Assembly (NCBI GenBank): GCA_963777905.1
Contig: CAVZSM010000019.1
Span: 1-64,000 of the forward strand
Source: Trebonia sp963777905
GTDB lineage: Bacteria; Actinomycetota; Actinomycetes; Streptosporangiales; Streptosporangiaceae
Reading direction: 5' to 3'
DNA: 64,000 bases
In this document: positions 35,799 through 44,687 of the stretch, piece by piece
Numbering within the stretch: position 1 is the stretch's first letter
How the letters are laid out: each line of letters starts with the position of its first letter
Notes under the pieces: model-generated
The model's input: only the letters and a program-made list of their open reading frames with translations
Told to the model about the DNA's origin: nothing
The model's database searches: none
Translations under genes and position numbers: made by a program

Positions 35799-36737
35799 AT
35801 GACCATCATCGAGGATTTGGTCAAACCCCCCGCGACCGGAATCCGGCCGCGGGGGGTGAGCCGCCGGGAAGGCTGGCAGCGGCGTCTCCCGCTGCTGCCA
35901 GCGCTGATCTACACGATCGTCGTCACGCAGATCCCGTTCATCGTCACGCTCTGGTACAGCTTCCAGAACTACTTCTGGAACCAGCCGGGCGGCGCGCACT
36001 GGACCGGCGTCGCCAACTACAAAGAGGTCTTCACCGATCCCAGCTTCCGGAGCGCGGTGGTCAGGTCGGTGACCATGACGGCGATCGCGGTGATCGTCGC
36101 GATGGTGCTCGGGGTCGCGGTCGCCGTGCTGCTCGACAAGAAGTTCCTCGGTCGCGGCGTGGTCCGCACGCTGATCATCACGCCGTTCCTCGTCATGCCG
36201 GCCGCCGCGGCGCTGGTCTGGGCGGGACCGATGCTGGATCCGAACTTCGGTCTGATCAACTACCTGCTCGAGCCGTTCGGCGTGCATCACGTCGCCTGGC
36301 TGAGCACGCACGCCTACGGGTCAGTGGTCGTGGTCATGATCTGGCAGTGGACGCCGTTCATGATCCTGATCGTGCTCGCCGGCTTGCAGGGGCAGGCGTC
36401 GGACGTCCTTGAGGCGGCCAAGGTCGACGGGGCGAACGCGTGGGCGACGTTCCGCGAGCTCACCCTCCCGCACCTGCGCCCCTACATCGAGCTGGGGATC
36501 CTGCTTGGCTCGATCTACCTGGTGAACGCCTTCGACCAGGTGCGGCTGATGACCAATGGCGGCCCGGGCACCTCGACCACGACGCTGCCCTTCTACCTGT
36601 ACCAGAAGGTGAACTACGCCTTCGACGTCGGCGGGGCGGCCGCCGCCGGCGTGGTCACCGTGGTCCTGACGATTATCGTCGCCAGCTTCGCGCTGCGGCT
36701 GTTCGCCCGGGTCTTCCAGTTCGAGGAGGCACGATGA
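35799..36737 (+). CDS. ABC transporter permease (MalF/SmoF type)
   Basis: Binding-protein-dependent transport permease, 312 residues with six membrane helices (first LLPALIYTIVVTQIPFIVTL). The EAA loop that contacts the ATPase is VLEAAKVDGANAWATFRELT followed by LPHLRP. The C-terminal helix is VVTVVLTIIVASFALRLFA. It pairs with the next permease to form the channel; 22 bp separate it from the binding-protein gene and its stop overlaps the next start (ATGA). Confidence 0.92.
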   Translation: MTIIEDLVKPPATGIRPRGVSRREGWQRRLPLLPALIYTIVVTQIPFIVTLWYSFQNYFWNQPGGAHWTGVANYKEVFTDPSFRSAVVRSVTMTAIAVIVAMVLGVAVAVLLDKKFLGRGVVRTLIITPFLVMPAAAALVWAGPMLDPNFGLINYLLEPFGVHHVAWLSTHAYGSVVVVMIWQWTPFMILIVLAGLQGQASDVLEAAKVDGANAWATFRELTLPHLRPYIELGILLGSIYLVNAFDQVRLMTNGGPGTSTTTLPFYLYQKVNYAFDVGGAAAAGVVTVVLTIIVASFALRLFARVFQFEEAR

Positions 36738-37606
36738 CGGCGGTAACAGCGGCAGAGGCGCCAAGCCGGACCTCCCGGCGCGCGAGAAACCGCGCCCGCG
36801 AGCTCACCGGCAAGACAGGCTGGACCGTGCTCGGCTGGGTGGTGGGGATCGCTTTCTTCCTGCCCGTGCTGTGGATGGTGATCACGGCATTCAAGCCGGA
36901 GTCCGCCGCGGAGACCTGGCCGCCGAAGTTCATCTTCAGCCCCACGCTGGCGCAGTTCCGGCTGGTCTTCAGCGGGATGGGCCCGTACCTCGAGCACTCG
37001 GCCCTCGCGACGGTCGGCTCCACGATCCTGGTGCTGGTGCTCGCGATCCCGGCCGCCTACGCGCTCGCGATCCGCCCGGTCAAGCACTGGCGCGACGGCT
37101 TGTTCTTCTTCATCTCGACGAAGATGCTCCCGATCGTCGCGGCGATCGGGCCGCTGTACGTGATCGCGCTGAAGACGCACCTGCTGGACACCATCTGGGT
37201 GCTGATCATCCTGTACGCAGCGATGAACCTGCCGCTCGCGATCTGGATGATCCGGTCGTTCATGCTCGAAGTGCCCACCGAGATGCTCGAGGCGGCGCGC
37301 CTCGACGGTGCCGGGCGGATCAGGGAGATCATCGAGGTGATCATGCCCGTCGTTATCCCCGGCGTCGTGTCCACCGCGCTGATCTGCGTGATCTTCGCCT
37401 GGAACGAGCTGTTCCTCGCGCTCAACCTGACCGTCACGAACGCGGCGACCATGCCGATGTTCCTGATCAGTTCGGTGCCCCAGGAGGGGCTGTACATCGC
37501 GCACCTGTCCGCGGCGGCCACGGTCGCCTCGGTCCCGGTGATCATCGTGGGCTGGATCGCGCAGCGTTCCCTGGTCCGCGGTCTGTCTATGGGTGCGATC
37601 AAGTGA
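36734..37606 (+). CDS. ABC transporter permease (MalG/SmoG type)
   Basis: Second permease, 290 residues, six helices (first TVLGWVVGIAFFLPVLWMVI). EAA loop: MLEAARLDGAGRIREIIEVI followed by MPVVIPG. Unlike its partner it begins with a basic cytoplasmic tail (SRTSRRARNRAREL). ATG 36734 overlaps the upstream stop by ATGA, fixing the start. Forms the heterodimeric channel for the polyol/sugar transporter. Confidence 0.92.
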   Translation: MTAVTAAEAPSRTSRRARNRARELTGKTGWTVLGWVVGIAFFLPVLWMVITAFKPESAAETWPPKFIFSPTLAQFRLVFSGMGPYLEHSALATVGSTILVLVLAIPAAYALAIRPVKHWRDGLFFFISTKMLPIVAAIGPLYVIALKTHLLDTIWVLIILYAAMNLPLAIWMIRSFMLEVPTEMLEAARLDGAGRIREIIEVIMPVVIPGVVSTALICVIFAWNELFLALNLTVTNAATMPMFLISSVPQEGLYIAHLSAAATVASVPVIIVGWIAQRSLVRGLSMGAIK

Positions 37607-37622
37607 GTGACGGAGGTCCCCG

Positions 37623-38765
37623 ATGGCAGCAGTGAACTACCTGGCGGCGAGCCGCGTGTACGCGAAGGGCACGCCGCCCGCGGTCGACGCGCTCGACCTG
37701 GACATCAAGGACGGCGAGTTCATGGTCCTCGTCGGGCCGTCGGGGTCGGGCAAGACGACCGCGCTGCGGATGCTCGCCGGGCTTGAGCCGCTCGACGGCG
37801 GGCGCATCGAGATAGCCGGGCGTGACGTCAGCGACGTGCAGCCCAAGGACAGGGACATCGCGATGGTGTTCCAGAACTACGCGCTCTACCCGAGCAAGAC
37901 CGTCGCGGAGAACATGGGCTTCGCGCTGAAGATGCAGCACGTCCACAAGGACGAACGCGACCGCCGGGTCCGTGAGGCTGCGCGCATCCTCGACCTCGAC
38001 GAGAGCATGCTCAGCAGGAAGCCCAAGCAGCTGTCCGGCGGCCAGCGGCAGCGCGTCGCGATGGGCCGGGCCATCGTGCGGGAGCCCAAGGTTTTCCTGA
38101 TGGACGAGCCGCTGTCCAACCTGGACGCCAAGCTGCGGGTGCAGACCCGCAGCCAGATCGCCGAGCTGCAGCGCCGCCTCGGCGTCACCACCGTCTACGT
38201 GACGCACGATCAGGTCGAGGCGATGACGATGGGACACCGGGTGGCCGTGCTGAGCAACGGCAAGCTCCAGCAGTGCGCCTCGCCCCGCGAGCTGTACGAC
38301 AACCCGGTGAACCAGTTCGTGGCCGGCTTCATCGGCTCGCCCGCGATGAACCTGCAGACCGCGCCGCTGACCGACGGCGGCGCCACGCTGGCGGGGACCG
38401 TCATCCCGCTCGCCGCGCCGGTGCGGGCCGCGGCGGCGCGCGATCAGCTCAGCGAGATCGTCCTCGGCATCCGGCCCGAGCACCTGCACCTGGCGGCGGA
38501 CGGGCGGTACCCGGACACGGCTGGCCAGGACGGGGCCGGGGCCGGAGCCGGGGCCGGGGTCGCCGAGCTGACCGGTGAGGTGCTGCTGGTCGAGGAGCTC
38601 GGCGCCGACGCCCTGCTGCACGTGCGGCTGGCCGGCGGGGATCCGGTGGTGACCCGCGCCGAGGGCCGCAAGCCGCCGGCCCCTGGCGCCCGGGTCACGT
38701 TCCGCGTCGATCCGGCGGACGTCTTCGCTTTCCACCCGGTGACCGGCGCCCGCCTCGCGGGCTAG
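37623..38765 (+). CDS. ABC transporter ATP-binding protein (MalK/UgpC type)
   Basis: ATPase of the carbohydrate-uptake family 1 transporters, 380 residues. Walker A VGPSGSGKTTALRML, Q-loop VFQNYALYPSKT, signature LSGGQRQRVAMGRAIV, Walker B KVFLMDEPLSNLDA, switch His VTHDQ. The C-terminal TOBE/MalK regulatory domain is interrupted by a small Gly/Ala run (GAGAGAGAG) near residue 305, probably a loop expansion. Because this operon carries its own MsmX/UgpC-like ATPase, the transporter is self-contained. The gene is 16 bp after the second permease, with GGAGG before the start. Confidence 0.93.
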   Translation: MAAVNYLAASRVYAKGTPPAVDALDLDIKDGEFMVLVGPSGSGKTTALRMLAGLEPLDGGRIEIAGRDVSDVQPKDRDIAMVFQNYALYPSKTVAENMGFALKMQHVHKDERDRRVREAARILDLDESMLSRKPKQLSGGQRQRVAMGRAIVREPKVFLMDEPLSNLDAKLRVQTRSQIAELQRRLGVTTVYVTHDQVEAMTMGHRVAVLSNGKLQQCASPRELYDNPVNQFVAGFIGSPAMNLQTAPLTDGGATLAGTVIPLAAPVRAAAARDQLSEIVLGIRPEHLHLAADGRYPDTAGQDGAGAGAGAGVAELTGEVLLVEELGADALLHVRLAGGDPVVTRAEGRKPPAPGARVTFRVDPADVFAFHPVTGARLAG

Positions 38766-38800
38766 CGGATCCCGGTCACTACGCGATTGTTGGAGGTGTC

Positions 38801-39814
38801 ATGCGGGCCATCGTGCTCGACCGTCCCGGCAGCTTCCGGGTAGCAGAGGTGCCGGACCCCGCGCCCGGAGAAGGCCAGATCGTCGTCAGGGTGGATGCCT
38901 GCGGGATCTGCGGCACGGACATCCACATCATGGACGGCGAGTTCCCGCCGACGCCGTATCCCATCACGCCGGGCCACGAGTTCGCGGGCACGGTGGTGGC
39001 CGTCGCCGGCGATGTGCGGATGAACCTGCCTGTCGGCGCCAAGGTCGCGGTCGACCCCTCGCTGTACTGCGGTTACTGCCGCCGCTGCCGGTCCGGCCGG
39101 GACAACCTGTGCGAGAACTGGGCCGCGATCGGCGACACGGTGAGCGGCGCGTTCGCCGAGTACGTCGCGGTCCCGGCGGTCAACGCGCACCTGCTGCCCG
39201 GCGACGTCGACGGCCAGCTCGGCGCGATGGTCGAGCCGCTCGCCTGCGCGGTGCACGGGCTGCGCCGGCTCGGCCCGCTGTTCGGCGACTCGGTGGTGCT
39301 GACCGGCGCGGGGACGATGGGCCTGCTCCTGCTGCAGCTCCTCGTGCACTCGGGGGCCGGGCCGGTCACCGTCGTCGACCGGGTCCCCGACCGGCTGGAG
39401 GTGGCCAGCAAGCTCGGTGCCGCGCGGGTCGCGGCCAGCCTGGACGAGCTGACGGACGAGCGGTTCGAGATCGCGGTCGACGCCACCGGCGTCCCCGCCG
39501 TGGTCGACGGCGTGGCCGGGCTGCTTGACCGGGGCGGACGGCTGCTCGTCTTCGGCGTGACTCCGGCCGAGGCGACGATGAGCCTCTCGCCGTTCCGCAT
39601 CTACAACGACGAGATCACCGTCACCGGTTCGATGGCGATCCTGCGCAGCTTCGCCCCGGCCGTCGAGCTGATCGGCAGCGGCGCGATCGACCCCCGCCCG
39701 CTGCTGTCCGCGCCGCTGCCCCTCGACCAGTTCGGCGAGGCGCTGCACCGGGTGCGCACCGGCCAGGGCATCAAATGGCACATCCGCCCGTCCGGATTAG
39801 CCCTGAAAGATTGA
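38801..39814 (+). CDS. Zinc-dependent polyol/alcohol dehydrogenase
   Basis: Medium-chain dehydrogenase/reductase, 337 residues. Catalytic zinc ligands: Cys in CGICGTDIHIMDG and His-Glu in PGHEFAGTV. The structural zinc lobe has four Cys in CGYCRRCRSGRDNLCEN. The NAD(P) Rossmann motif is VLTGAGTMGLLLLQLL, and VVDRVPDRLE has the Asp typical of NAD preference. Closest in appearance to sorbitol, arabitol or threonine dehydrogenases. It ends the ABC operon and should oxidise the imported polyol to a ketose. GGAGG precedes the start. Its 3' end overlaps the convergent Rieske gene by 18 bp. Confidence 0.9.
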   Translation: MRAIVLDRPGSFRVAEVPDPAPGEGQIVVRVDACGICGTDIHIMDGEFPPTPYPITPGHEFAGTVVAVAGDVRMNLPVGAKVAVDPSLYCGYCRRCRSGRDNLCENWAAIGDTVSGAFAEYVAVPAVNAHLLPGDVDGQLGAMVEPLACAVHGLRRLGPLFGDSVVLTGAGTMGLLLLQLLVHSGAGPVTVVDRVPDRLEVASKLGAARVAASLDELTDERFEIAVDATGVPAVVDGVAGLLDRGGRLLVFGVTPAEATMSLSPFRIYNDEITVTGSMAILRSFAPAVELIGSGAIDPRPLLSAPLPLDQFGEALHRVRTGQGIKWHIRPSGLALKD

Positions 39815-40297
39815 GGTTCCTTCGACCTTGATCGCGATGGCGGCCAGCGGGCTGGGGGCGGGGCCGTGGACGACCGAGCCGTCCTTGATGCTGAACTTGC
39901 TGCCGTGGCACGGGCAGTTGATGGTCCCGTTCGAGACGTTGCTGACGATGCAGCCCTCGTGCGTGCAAATCGCGGTGAACGCCCTGAACGACCCCGACCG
40001 CGGCTGCGTGATCACGATGTTCTTGCCGTCGATGATCTTGCCACCGCCATCCGGAACCTGTGAGGTGGCGGCAAGGGCGCCGGCCGGGAGAGCGCTGCCG
40101 GTGGCAGCGCTCTCGCCAGTAGCGGACGCGCTGCCACCGGCGGAAGCAGCCGTGCCGCCGGCCGCAGGGGTACTCCCGCCGTTGCTGGCGTCATGCGTGG
40201 TGCATCCCGCGAGCATCGCAGCGCACGTTACGCCCGCCCCTGCCAGCAGCGCGCGGCGGCTCGGTAGCAGCTGACGGCTCGGGCTTTCAGGACTCAT
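39797..40297 (-). CDS. Rieske 2Fe-2S lipoprotein with Tat signal
   Basis: About 166 residues. The twin-arginine signal LPSRRALLAGAG is followed by a lipobox LAGC, so it is exported folded and lipid-anchored on the outer face. A Ser/Gly/Ala/Thr linker (~40 residues) leads to a Rieske domain with cluster ligands C-T-H in AICTHEGC and C-x-x-H in INCPCHGSKF; the Cys pair for the disulfide is also present (EGC and CPC). Such proteins transfer single electrons. It is last in a tight operon behind a kinase and two membrane proteins, suggesting it docks to them; no cytochrome b partner is present. ATG 40297 is favoured over the frame start at 40309. Confidence 0.88.
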   Translation of the reverse strand: MSPESPSRQLLPSRRALLAGAGVTCAAMLAGCTTHDASNGGSTPAAGGTAASAGGSASATGESAATGSALPAGALAATSQVPDGGGKIIDGKNIVITQPRSGSFRAFTAICTHEGCIVSNVSNGTINCPCHGSKFSIKDGSVVHGPAPSPLAAIAIKVEGTSIFQG

Positions 40298-40310
40298 TCC
40301 GGACCTCACT

Positions 40311-40997
40311 TCAGATCATGATGATCAATAGGAAAGCCATGGTGACGCCTATCGTTACCTGGCACCCCTTCACCACGGCGGGGGAAAGCAGCAGGCGCTC
40401 CGCGGTATACGCGGCGGGCCCGGTCGCAGCGGCGGCCAGCGCGGACCCTGCGGGTACGACCGGGCGGCCCACCGTGCGGAAGTAGCCGTCCACGCCGGCC
40501 CGCCGGTCCAGGTCGTGGACCGCGAACGCGACGAGCAGCAGCGCGAAGATCAGTGCCAGTGCCGGCGCATGGAGGGCCGGCAAGCCGCTGGACGACCAGC
40601 CCGCCATCCCCGCCATCCCGCCCGTGCTGGACACGGACTGGTCCGCCAGGGCGGCGAATATGTAGAGCATCGCCGCGCTCTGGACCAAGGGCGGCGCGTA
40701 GTGGCCGCGGGCCATGGCGGCGCCGCGCCCCCGGCTCTCCCGCCACAGGCGCCAGGCGAGCCAGGCCGTCATGACGGCGAAGGCAACCTCCCAGGCAGCG
40801 TTCGGCAGGATGCTCAGGCCGGGCACCAGCAGGCCCGCCACGGCGATCCCCGCCAGCAGACGGGAGACGGCGATGTCGGCGTCGGCGATGTCGCGGCGGG
40901 TCCAGGCGCGCGCTATCACCAGCTGCCCGGCGCTCACCTCGGCGACCAGGAACATGACCGCGGCGAGGATCTCCAGGATCCAGGCGGGGGTGCTCAT
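40311..40997 (-). CDS. DUF5134 membrane protein
   Basis: Polytopic membrane protein of 228 residues matching DUF5134, an actinobacterial family without assigned function. About seven helices are visible, with WILEILAAVMFLVAEVSAGQ first. A few conserved-looking charged residues occur at helix ends (ARAWTRRDIADADIAVSRLL). The start overlaps the stop of the upstream membrane protein (ATGA). Together with its neighbours it may form a membrane complex that hosts the Rieske protein, but nothing in the sequence identifies haem or quinone sites with certainty. Confidence 0.75.
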   Translation of the reverse strand: MSTPAWILEILAAVMFLVAEVSAGQLVIARAWTRRDIADADIAVSRLLAGIAVAGLLVPGLSILPNAAWEVAFAVMTAWLAWRLWRESRGRGAAMARGHYAPPLVQSAAMLYIFAALADQSVSSTGGMAGMAGWSSSGLPALHAPALALIFALLLVAFAVHDLDRRAGVDGYFRTVGRPVVPAGSALAAAATGPAAYTAERLLLSPAVVKGCQVTIGVTMAFLLIIMI

Positions 40998-42037
40998 CCG
41001 AATTCCCCTTCGGGGCGGGCGTCGTTGCCTTCGGCCTGGCCGGCTGACATGGCGGGCGGGCGGTCGGCCTCCCGCGTGCGGTGAGCCGGTGTCCCGGCCG
41101 TGGCGGCCGGCCAGTAGGCCAGGGCAAGGAGGGCCAGCAGCGGGGCGGAGTTCGGGTCGGTGCCGCCGCCGGTCAGGATCTGGCCGAACGCCTGGCCGAA
41201 CACCCAGATGAACGCGGCCACCACGAGGGCCAGGATCAGCGCGCCGCGGGCCAGCGGCGGCGGCAGGAACGCCCCGGCCGCGATAACGATCAGCGCGACG
41301 GCAAGCACGATCGAGGCGGCCAGCCCCTGATGGTCGAGCAGCGCGGCGGCATGGTTTTCCAGCCCGGTTACCCAGCCGGGCTCCCCGCCGGTCATGCCCA
41401 CGATCATGTCGTGCAGCGCCTGCGGCGCCCGGTTCGCCGGGGTCAGCGCGAAGTAGGCCAGGCTGCCCCACAGCGTCAGCCACAGCAGCCGGGCCACTGG
41501 CGCACCGACCGCCCGGGCCGCCACGAACGGGGCGGTCACGCCCGGCCGGTCGGCCGGCCACAGCAGCACGGCCAGCAGCGCATACAAGATCACCGCGCCG
41601 GGACCGCCGTTCACCGGGCTCGCGCCGCCGCTCAGGACACCGCCGAGGCCTTCGCCGAACCACCACACACCCAGCGACCACGCGATCGAGGCGGCCAGCG
41701 CCACCCGGACCGTGGGACGGTAGGCGATTCCCAGCCCGAGCAGTAGCTGAATGGTGGCGAAGACCGTGTTGAGCAGCACCAGGTGGTGCTCGACGAGAAC
41801 CGCGTTCCAGCTGATCGGGCTGGCGATGACACCGGGGTTTCCCGTCGCGCCATCCCCGATCATGTCCCCGAACATCGGGGAGTACATGGACGACTGGTAC
41901 TGCAGCAGGCCGTCAAGCAGCCAGGTGGCCGCGAGGATCAGCTGCAGTACCCGGCGCGCGTCCGTACCGGGCGAGGTAGTGGCACCGGTGCGTTCCCGCC
42001 GCCGGACCCGGTCCCACCGGAGGGCGAGCTCAATCAT
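40994..42037 (-). CDS. Polytopic membrane protein of unknown function
   Basis: Integral membrane protein of 347 residues with about nine helices. It has a Met/His/Tyr-rich loop near residues 45-60 (QYQSSMYSPMFGDMIGDG) and a HH pair in NAVLVEHHLVLLNTVFAT, which might coordinate metal or haem. I do not recognise the family, though the Met/His loops recall copper or haem membrane proteins. Seven bases separate it from the kinase stop upstream, and it overlaps the DUF5134 start downstream, so the four genes form one operon. The last ~40 residues are a charged cytoplasmic or external tail. Confidence 0.65.
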   Translation of the reverse strand: MIELALRWDRVRRRERTGATTSPGTDARRVLQLILAATWLLDGLLQYQSSMYSPMFGDMIGDGATGNPGVIASPISWNAVLVEHHLVLLNTVFATIQLLLGLGIAYRPTVRVALAASIAWSLGVWWFGEGLGGVLSGGASPVNGGPGAVILYALLAVLLWPADRPGVTAPFVAARAVGAPVARLLWLTLWGSLAYFALTPANRAPQALHDMIVGMTGGEPGWVTGLENHAAALLDHQGLAASIVLAVALIVIAAGAFLPPPLARGALILALVVAAFIWVFGQAFGQILTGGGTDPNSAPLLALLALAYWPAATAGTPAHRTREADRPPAMSAGQAEGNDARPEGEFG

Positions 42038-42044
42038 TGCCGCC

Positions 42045-44390
42045 TTACTTCGGAATGTTGAGCATTTCGATGGTTCCGTCGCCCTCGTCGGTGACGTATG
42101 CCTGGCGCCCGTTGGGCAGCACCGAGATGCTCGTTGGAGCTCTGCCGGTCGGAATCTCGGCGATGACGCGGTTATCCGCGGTGTCGATCACCGTGACCGT
42201 GTTGGCCAGGTTGTTTGCCGTGAAGAGGTAACGCCCGTCTCGCGAGTACGCGATGTCCAGCGGATTCCTCCCGACCGGGATCTGCGCGACCATTTTGTCG
42301 GTCGCGGTGTTGATCAGGAAGACCACGTTACCGTCGAAGCTCGTGACCGCCAGGCGGCTGCCGTCGGGCGAGAGGACTGCGGCGTGCGGGGTCTCGCCAA
42401 CCGGGATCTCCGTGATGATGGCGTTATTTTGGGCATTGAGGACCGTGACGGTGGCGGACATGTGGTCGGTGGAGTAAAACCGCCCGTTTGTGCCGAATAC
42501 GATCCAGTGCGGGTTCGCCGGGACGGCGATGTCGTCGACCAGCTCTCTGGTCGCCGTGTCGATCACGTCGATGACGTTGTGGCCGGCGCCGCTCAGCACC
42601 GTGTTGTGGTTCGGCACGTAGAGGTCCCGCCCGTTCGGGCTTGTCGTCGAGGGGCCCGGCGTAATGTTGTCCACCTGCACGGTGGACGTCACGGTGCTGG
42701 TAGCGGTGTCGATGAACGCGACGAGATGCACCGAGCCTCTCGTGTTGTAGACGCTGACATAGGCGGTCCGGCTGTCAGGCGAGAACGAGAGGGACTGGGG
42801 CGGCCCCTGTGGGATCTTGATGGTCCCGGACACCCGGTTATTGGCCGTGTTAAGCACGGTGATCGCGCCTGCACCTGGATTAGCGATGTAGGCGAACTTG
42901 CCGTTCGGCGCGATCTGGATATAGCTGGGATTCTGCCCGACCTGTACGGTCCCCGCCACCGTGGGAACGGCGAGGCTGGGCGCGCTGCTTGCCGCCGCGG
43001 CAGTGCCGGTCCCTGCCGCGCTGCCTGGGTTCTGCGTAGCAGAGGCGCCGCCCGTTTTCGTCCCATGGGAAGCCGTGACGACGAGCGCGACCGGAACTGC
43101 CACTGCCGCGGCTACGGCCAGAATCAGCACGGTGAGGCCCGCCCGGCGGGACCTGAATATGCCGCGACGCGGCCCGTGCCCGCCCGGCGGCCCGCCGCCG
43201 GGACCGCCGGAGTCGCCGTCGCCCGGCGGCGCCGTGGCGGGCTGGCGGCGGTGCGAGGCGATCGTGCTGTCCCGCGGCGGGCGCGGCTGGCTGCCGACGA
43301 ACATCGCCTCGGTCTCAGGGGCGAGCGAAGCCGCTTTCTCGTGGGTGAGTTCCCCCGGATAGCCGATCGGTGCCGCCGCGTAGCCAGCGGGGGACGCCGC
43401 CGCGTAACCGGTCGGCACCGGCGCGGACGGGGCGTTCCGGACGCCCGGGTAATCGACGGCCGTCACGCCGAGGCCCACTTCCGCCGGCGTGTAGCTGCCG
43501 GGTGCGGGGCGTTGTGACGGTGGGGTGGCCCTGTCGCCGAGCGCGGTGCGGGCGGCATCCATGAACTCGCGGCAGTTGCGGTACCGGTCGGCTGGCTGCT
43601 TGGCGAGCACCCTGGCGAACACCTCGTCCACCATGGGCGGCAGGTCCGGCCGCAGCAGCGTGGGCTGCGTTGGGAGTTCTTCGACGTGCGCCCAGATGAT
43701 TGCGGGAATCATGTCCTTCTCGAACGGCACCCGGCCGGTCAGGCACTCGTACAGCACGCAGCCCAGCGAGTACTGGTCGGCCATGCCGGCCAGGCCGGCC
43801 ACGGACGGGCCGCGGATCTGCTCGGGCGCGACGTAGTCGACGGTGCCGAGGAACTGTCCCGTCGAGGTCAGCCCGGTGTGCGTCATGACCCGCTTGGTGA
43901 TGCCGAAGTCGGCCAGGTACAGGTGGTCGGGGTCATCGTCGTCGTTGCTGCGCTCGACCAGCAGGTTTCCCGGCTTGACGTCCCGGTGCACGAGCCCCTT
44001 GGCGTGCGCGGCGTCCAGCGCCCGCGCGGCCTGGCTCAGCAGGAACACGGCGACCTCAGGCTGGAGCCGGCCGCGCTTCTTTATCATTTGCCGCAAATCA
44101 GTACCGGATACGTACCGCATTACGATGTACAGCAGCCCGTCGCTCGCCCCCATGTCGTGAATGGGAATGACGTTCGGATGGTTCATCGAAGCCGCGATGC
44201 GCGATTCCTCGAGGAAGCGCGTGCGGAATATATCGTCGCTGGCCAGTTCGGGTGCCAGCACCTTGATCGCGACAACGTTACCGAGTCGCGGGTGCTCCGC
44301 CTGAAAGACGACGCTCATGCCGCCGCGGCCGAGAACCGACCGCAACCGGTAACCGGCGAACTCGTCGCCGACAAGAGGAAGTTCGGGCAT
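42045..44390 (-). CDS. Ser/Thr protein kinase with YVTN beta-propeller
   Basis: PknB-type receptor kinase, ~781 residues. Kinase domain residues ~10-280: Gly loop LGRGGMSVVFQAEH, ATP Lys in VVAIKVLAPE, catalytic loop LVHRDVKPGNLLVER, DFG in LYLADFGITKR, and APE in DYVAPEQ. A Pro/Gly/Arg-rich juxtamembrane linker (~280-410) leads to one membrane helix (AGLTVLILAVAAAVAVPVAL). The outer domain is a seven-bladed YVTN/NHL-like propeller (IAPNGKFAYIANPGAGAI, NNRVIAEIPTGRAPTSIS). All catalytic residues are intact. Start at ATG 44390 (MPELPLVGDEFAGYRL) is set just before the kinase fold; the frame runs to 44462. It heads the operon with the Rieske lipoprotein, so the propeller may sense an outer-face or redox signal. 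Confidence 0.88.
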   Translation of the reverse strand: MPELPLVGDEFAGYRLRSVLGRGGMSVVFQAEHPRLGNVVAIKVLAPELASDDIFRTRFLEESRIAASMNHPNVIPIHDMGASDGLLYIVMRYVSGTDLRQMIKKRGRLQPEVAVFLLSQAARALDAAHAKGLVHRDVKPGNLLVERSNDDDDPDHLYLADFGITKRVMTHTGLTSTGQFLGTVDYVAPEQIRGPSVAGLAGMADQYSLGCVLYECLTGRVPFEKDMIPAIIWAHVEELPTQPTLLRPDLPPMVDEVFARVLAKQPADRYRNCREFMDAARTALGDRATPPSQRPAPGSYTPAEVGLGVTAVDYPGVRNAPSAPVPTGYAAASPAGYAAAPIGYPGELTHEKAASLAPETEAMFVGSQPRPPRDSTIASHRRQPATAPPGDGDSGGPGGGPPGGHGPRRGIFRSRRAGLTVLILAVAAAVAVPVALVVTASHGTKTGGASATQNPGSAAGTGTAAAASSAPSLAVPTVAGTVQVGQNPSYIQIAPNGKFAYIANPGAGAITVLNTANNRVSGTIKIPQGPPQSLSFSPDSRTAYVSVYNTRGSVHLVAFIDTATSTVTSTVQVDNITPGPSTTSPNGRDLYVPNHNTVLSGAGHNVIDVIDTATRELVDDIAVPANPHWIVFGTNGRFYSTDHMSATVTVLNAQNNAIITEIPVGETPHAAVLSPDGSRLAVTSFDGNVVFLINTATDKMVAQIPVGRNPLDIAYSRDGRYLFTANNLANTVTVIDTADNRVIAEIPTGRAPTSISVLPNGRQAYVTDEGDGTIEMLNIPK

Positions 44391-44687
44391 GCTCAACTGC
44401 TCCCCACCCGAGATCGCTGCCCAGTCCGGGATTCCTGGGCGGCGGCCCGCAGCCCCACGCACATTGAGTAATGAAAACGTTTGGGATAAGTAGACCGGGA
44501 TAAAGTCCGGCAGTCAATGAACGGTTTGTCCCCGCACACGCGCCGGCTGCCACAGCTGAGACTACTGTTAACTAGAGAGTCAGCTGGGACCGTTCGGGAT
44601 AAATGTTTTCTTTACTTTTACCGGCTGGACGGCCGTGTGGCGCGGTGGTAGGACTGCAAGCATGCGAGTCGGCTCGGGGCACGACTG
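44391..44687. other. Divergent promoter region between kinase and PfkB genes
   Basis: No gene. The region contains three copies of GGGATAA (44483-44489, 44497-44503 and 44596-44602), the last within the CGTTCGGGATAA motif shared with two other intergenic sites in the window. It must carry the promoters for the kinase operon and for the PfkB gene. Confidence 0.45.
44591..44602 (+). promoter_or_regulatory. Copy of the CGTTCGGGATAA motif
   Basis: Identical 12-mer to those at 18400-18411 and 56967-56978 (both minus). Here it lies 85 bp upstream of the PfkB start on the same strand. It might be a promoter element or operator; function is not known. Confidence 0.35.

Noticed and set aside
34379..35824. 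481-codon minus frame opposite the substrate-binding protein
   Set aside because: Antisense shadow; the plus frame has a lipoprotein signal and solute-binding motifs.
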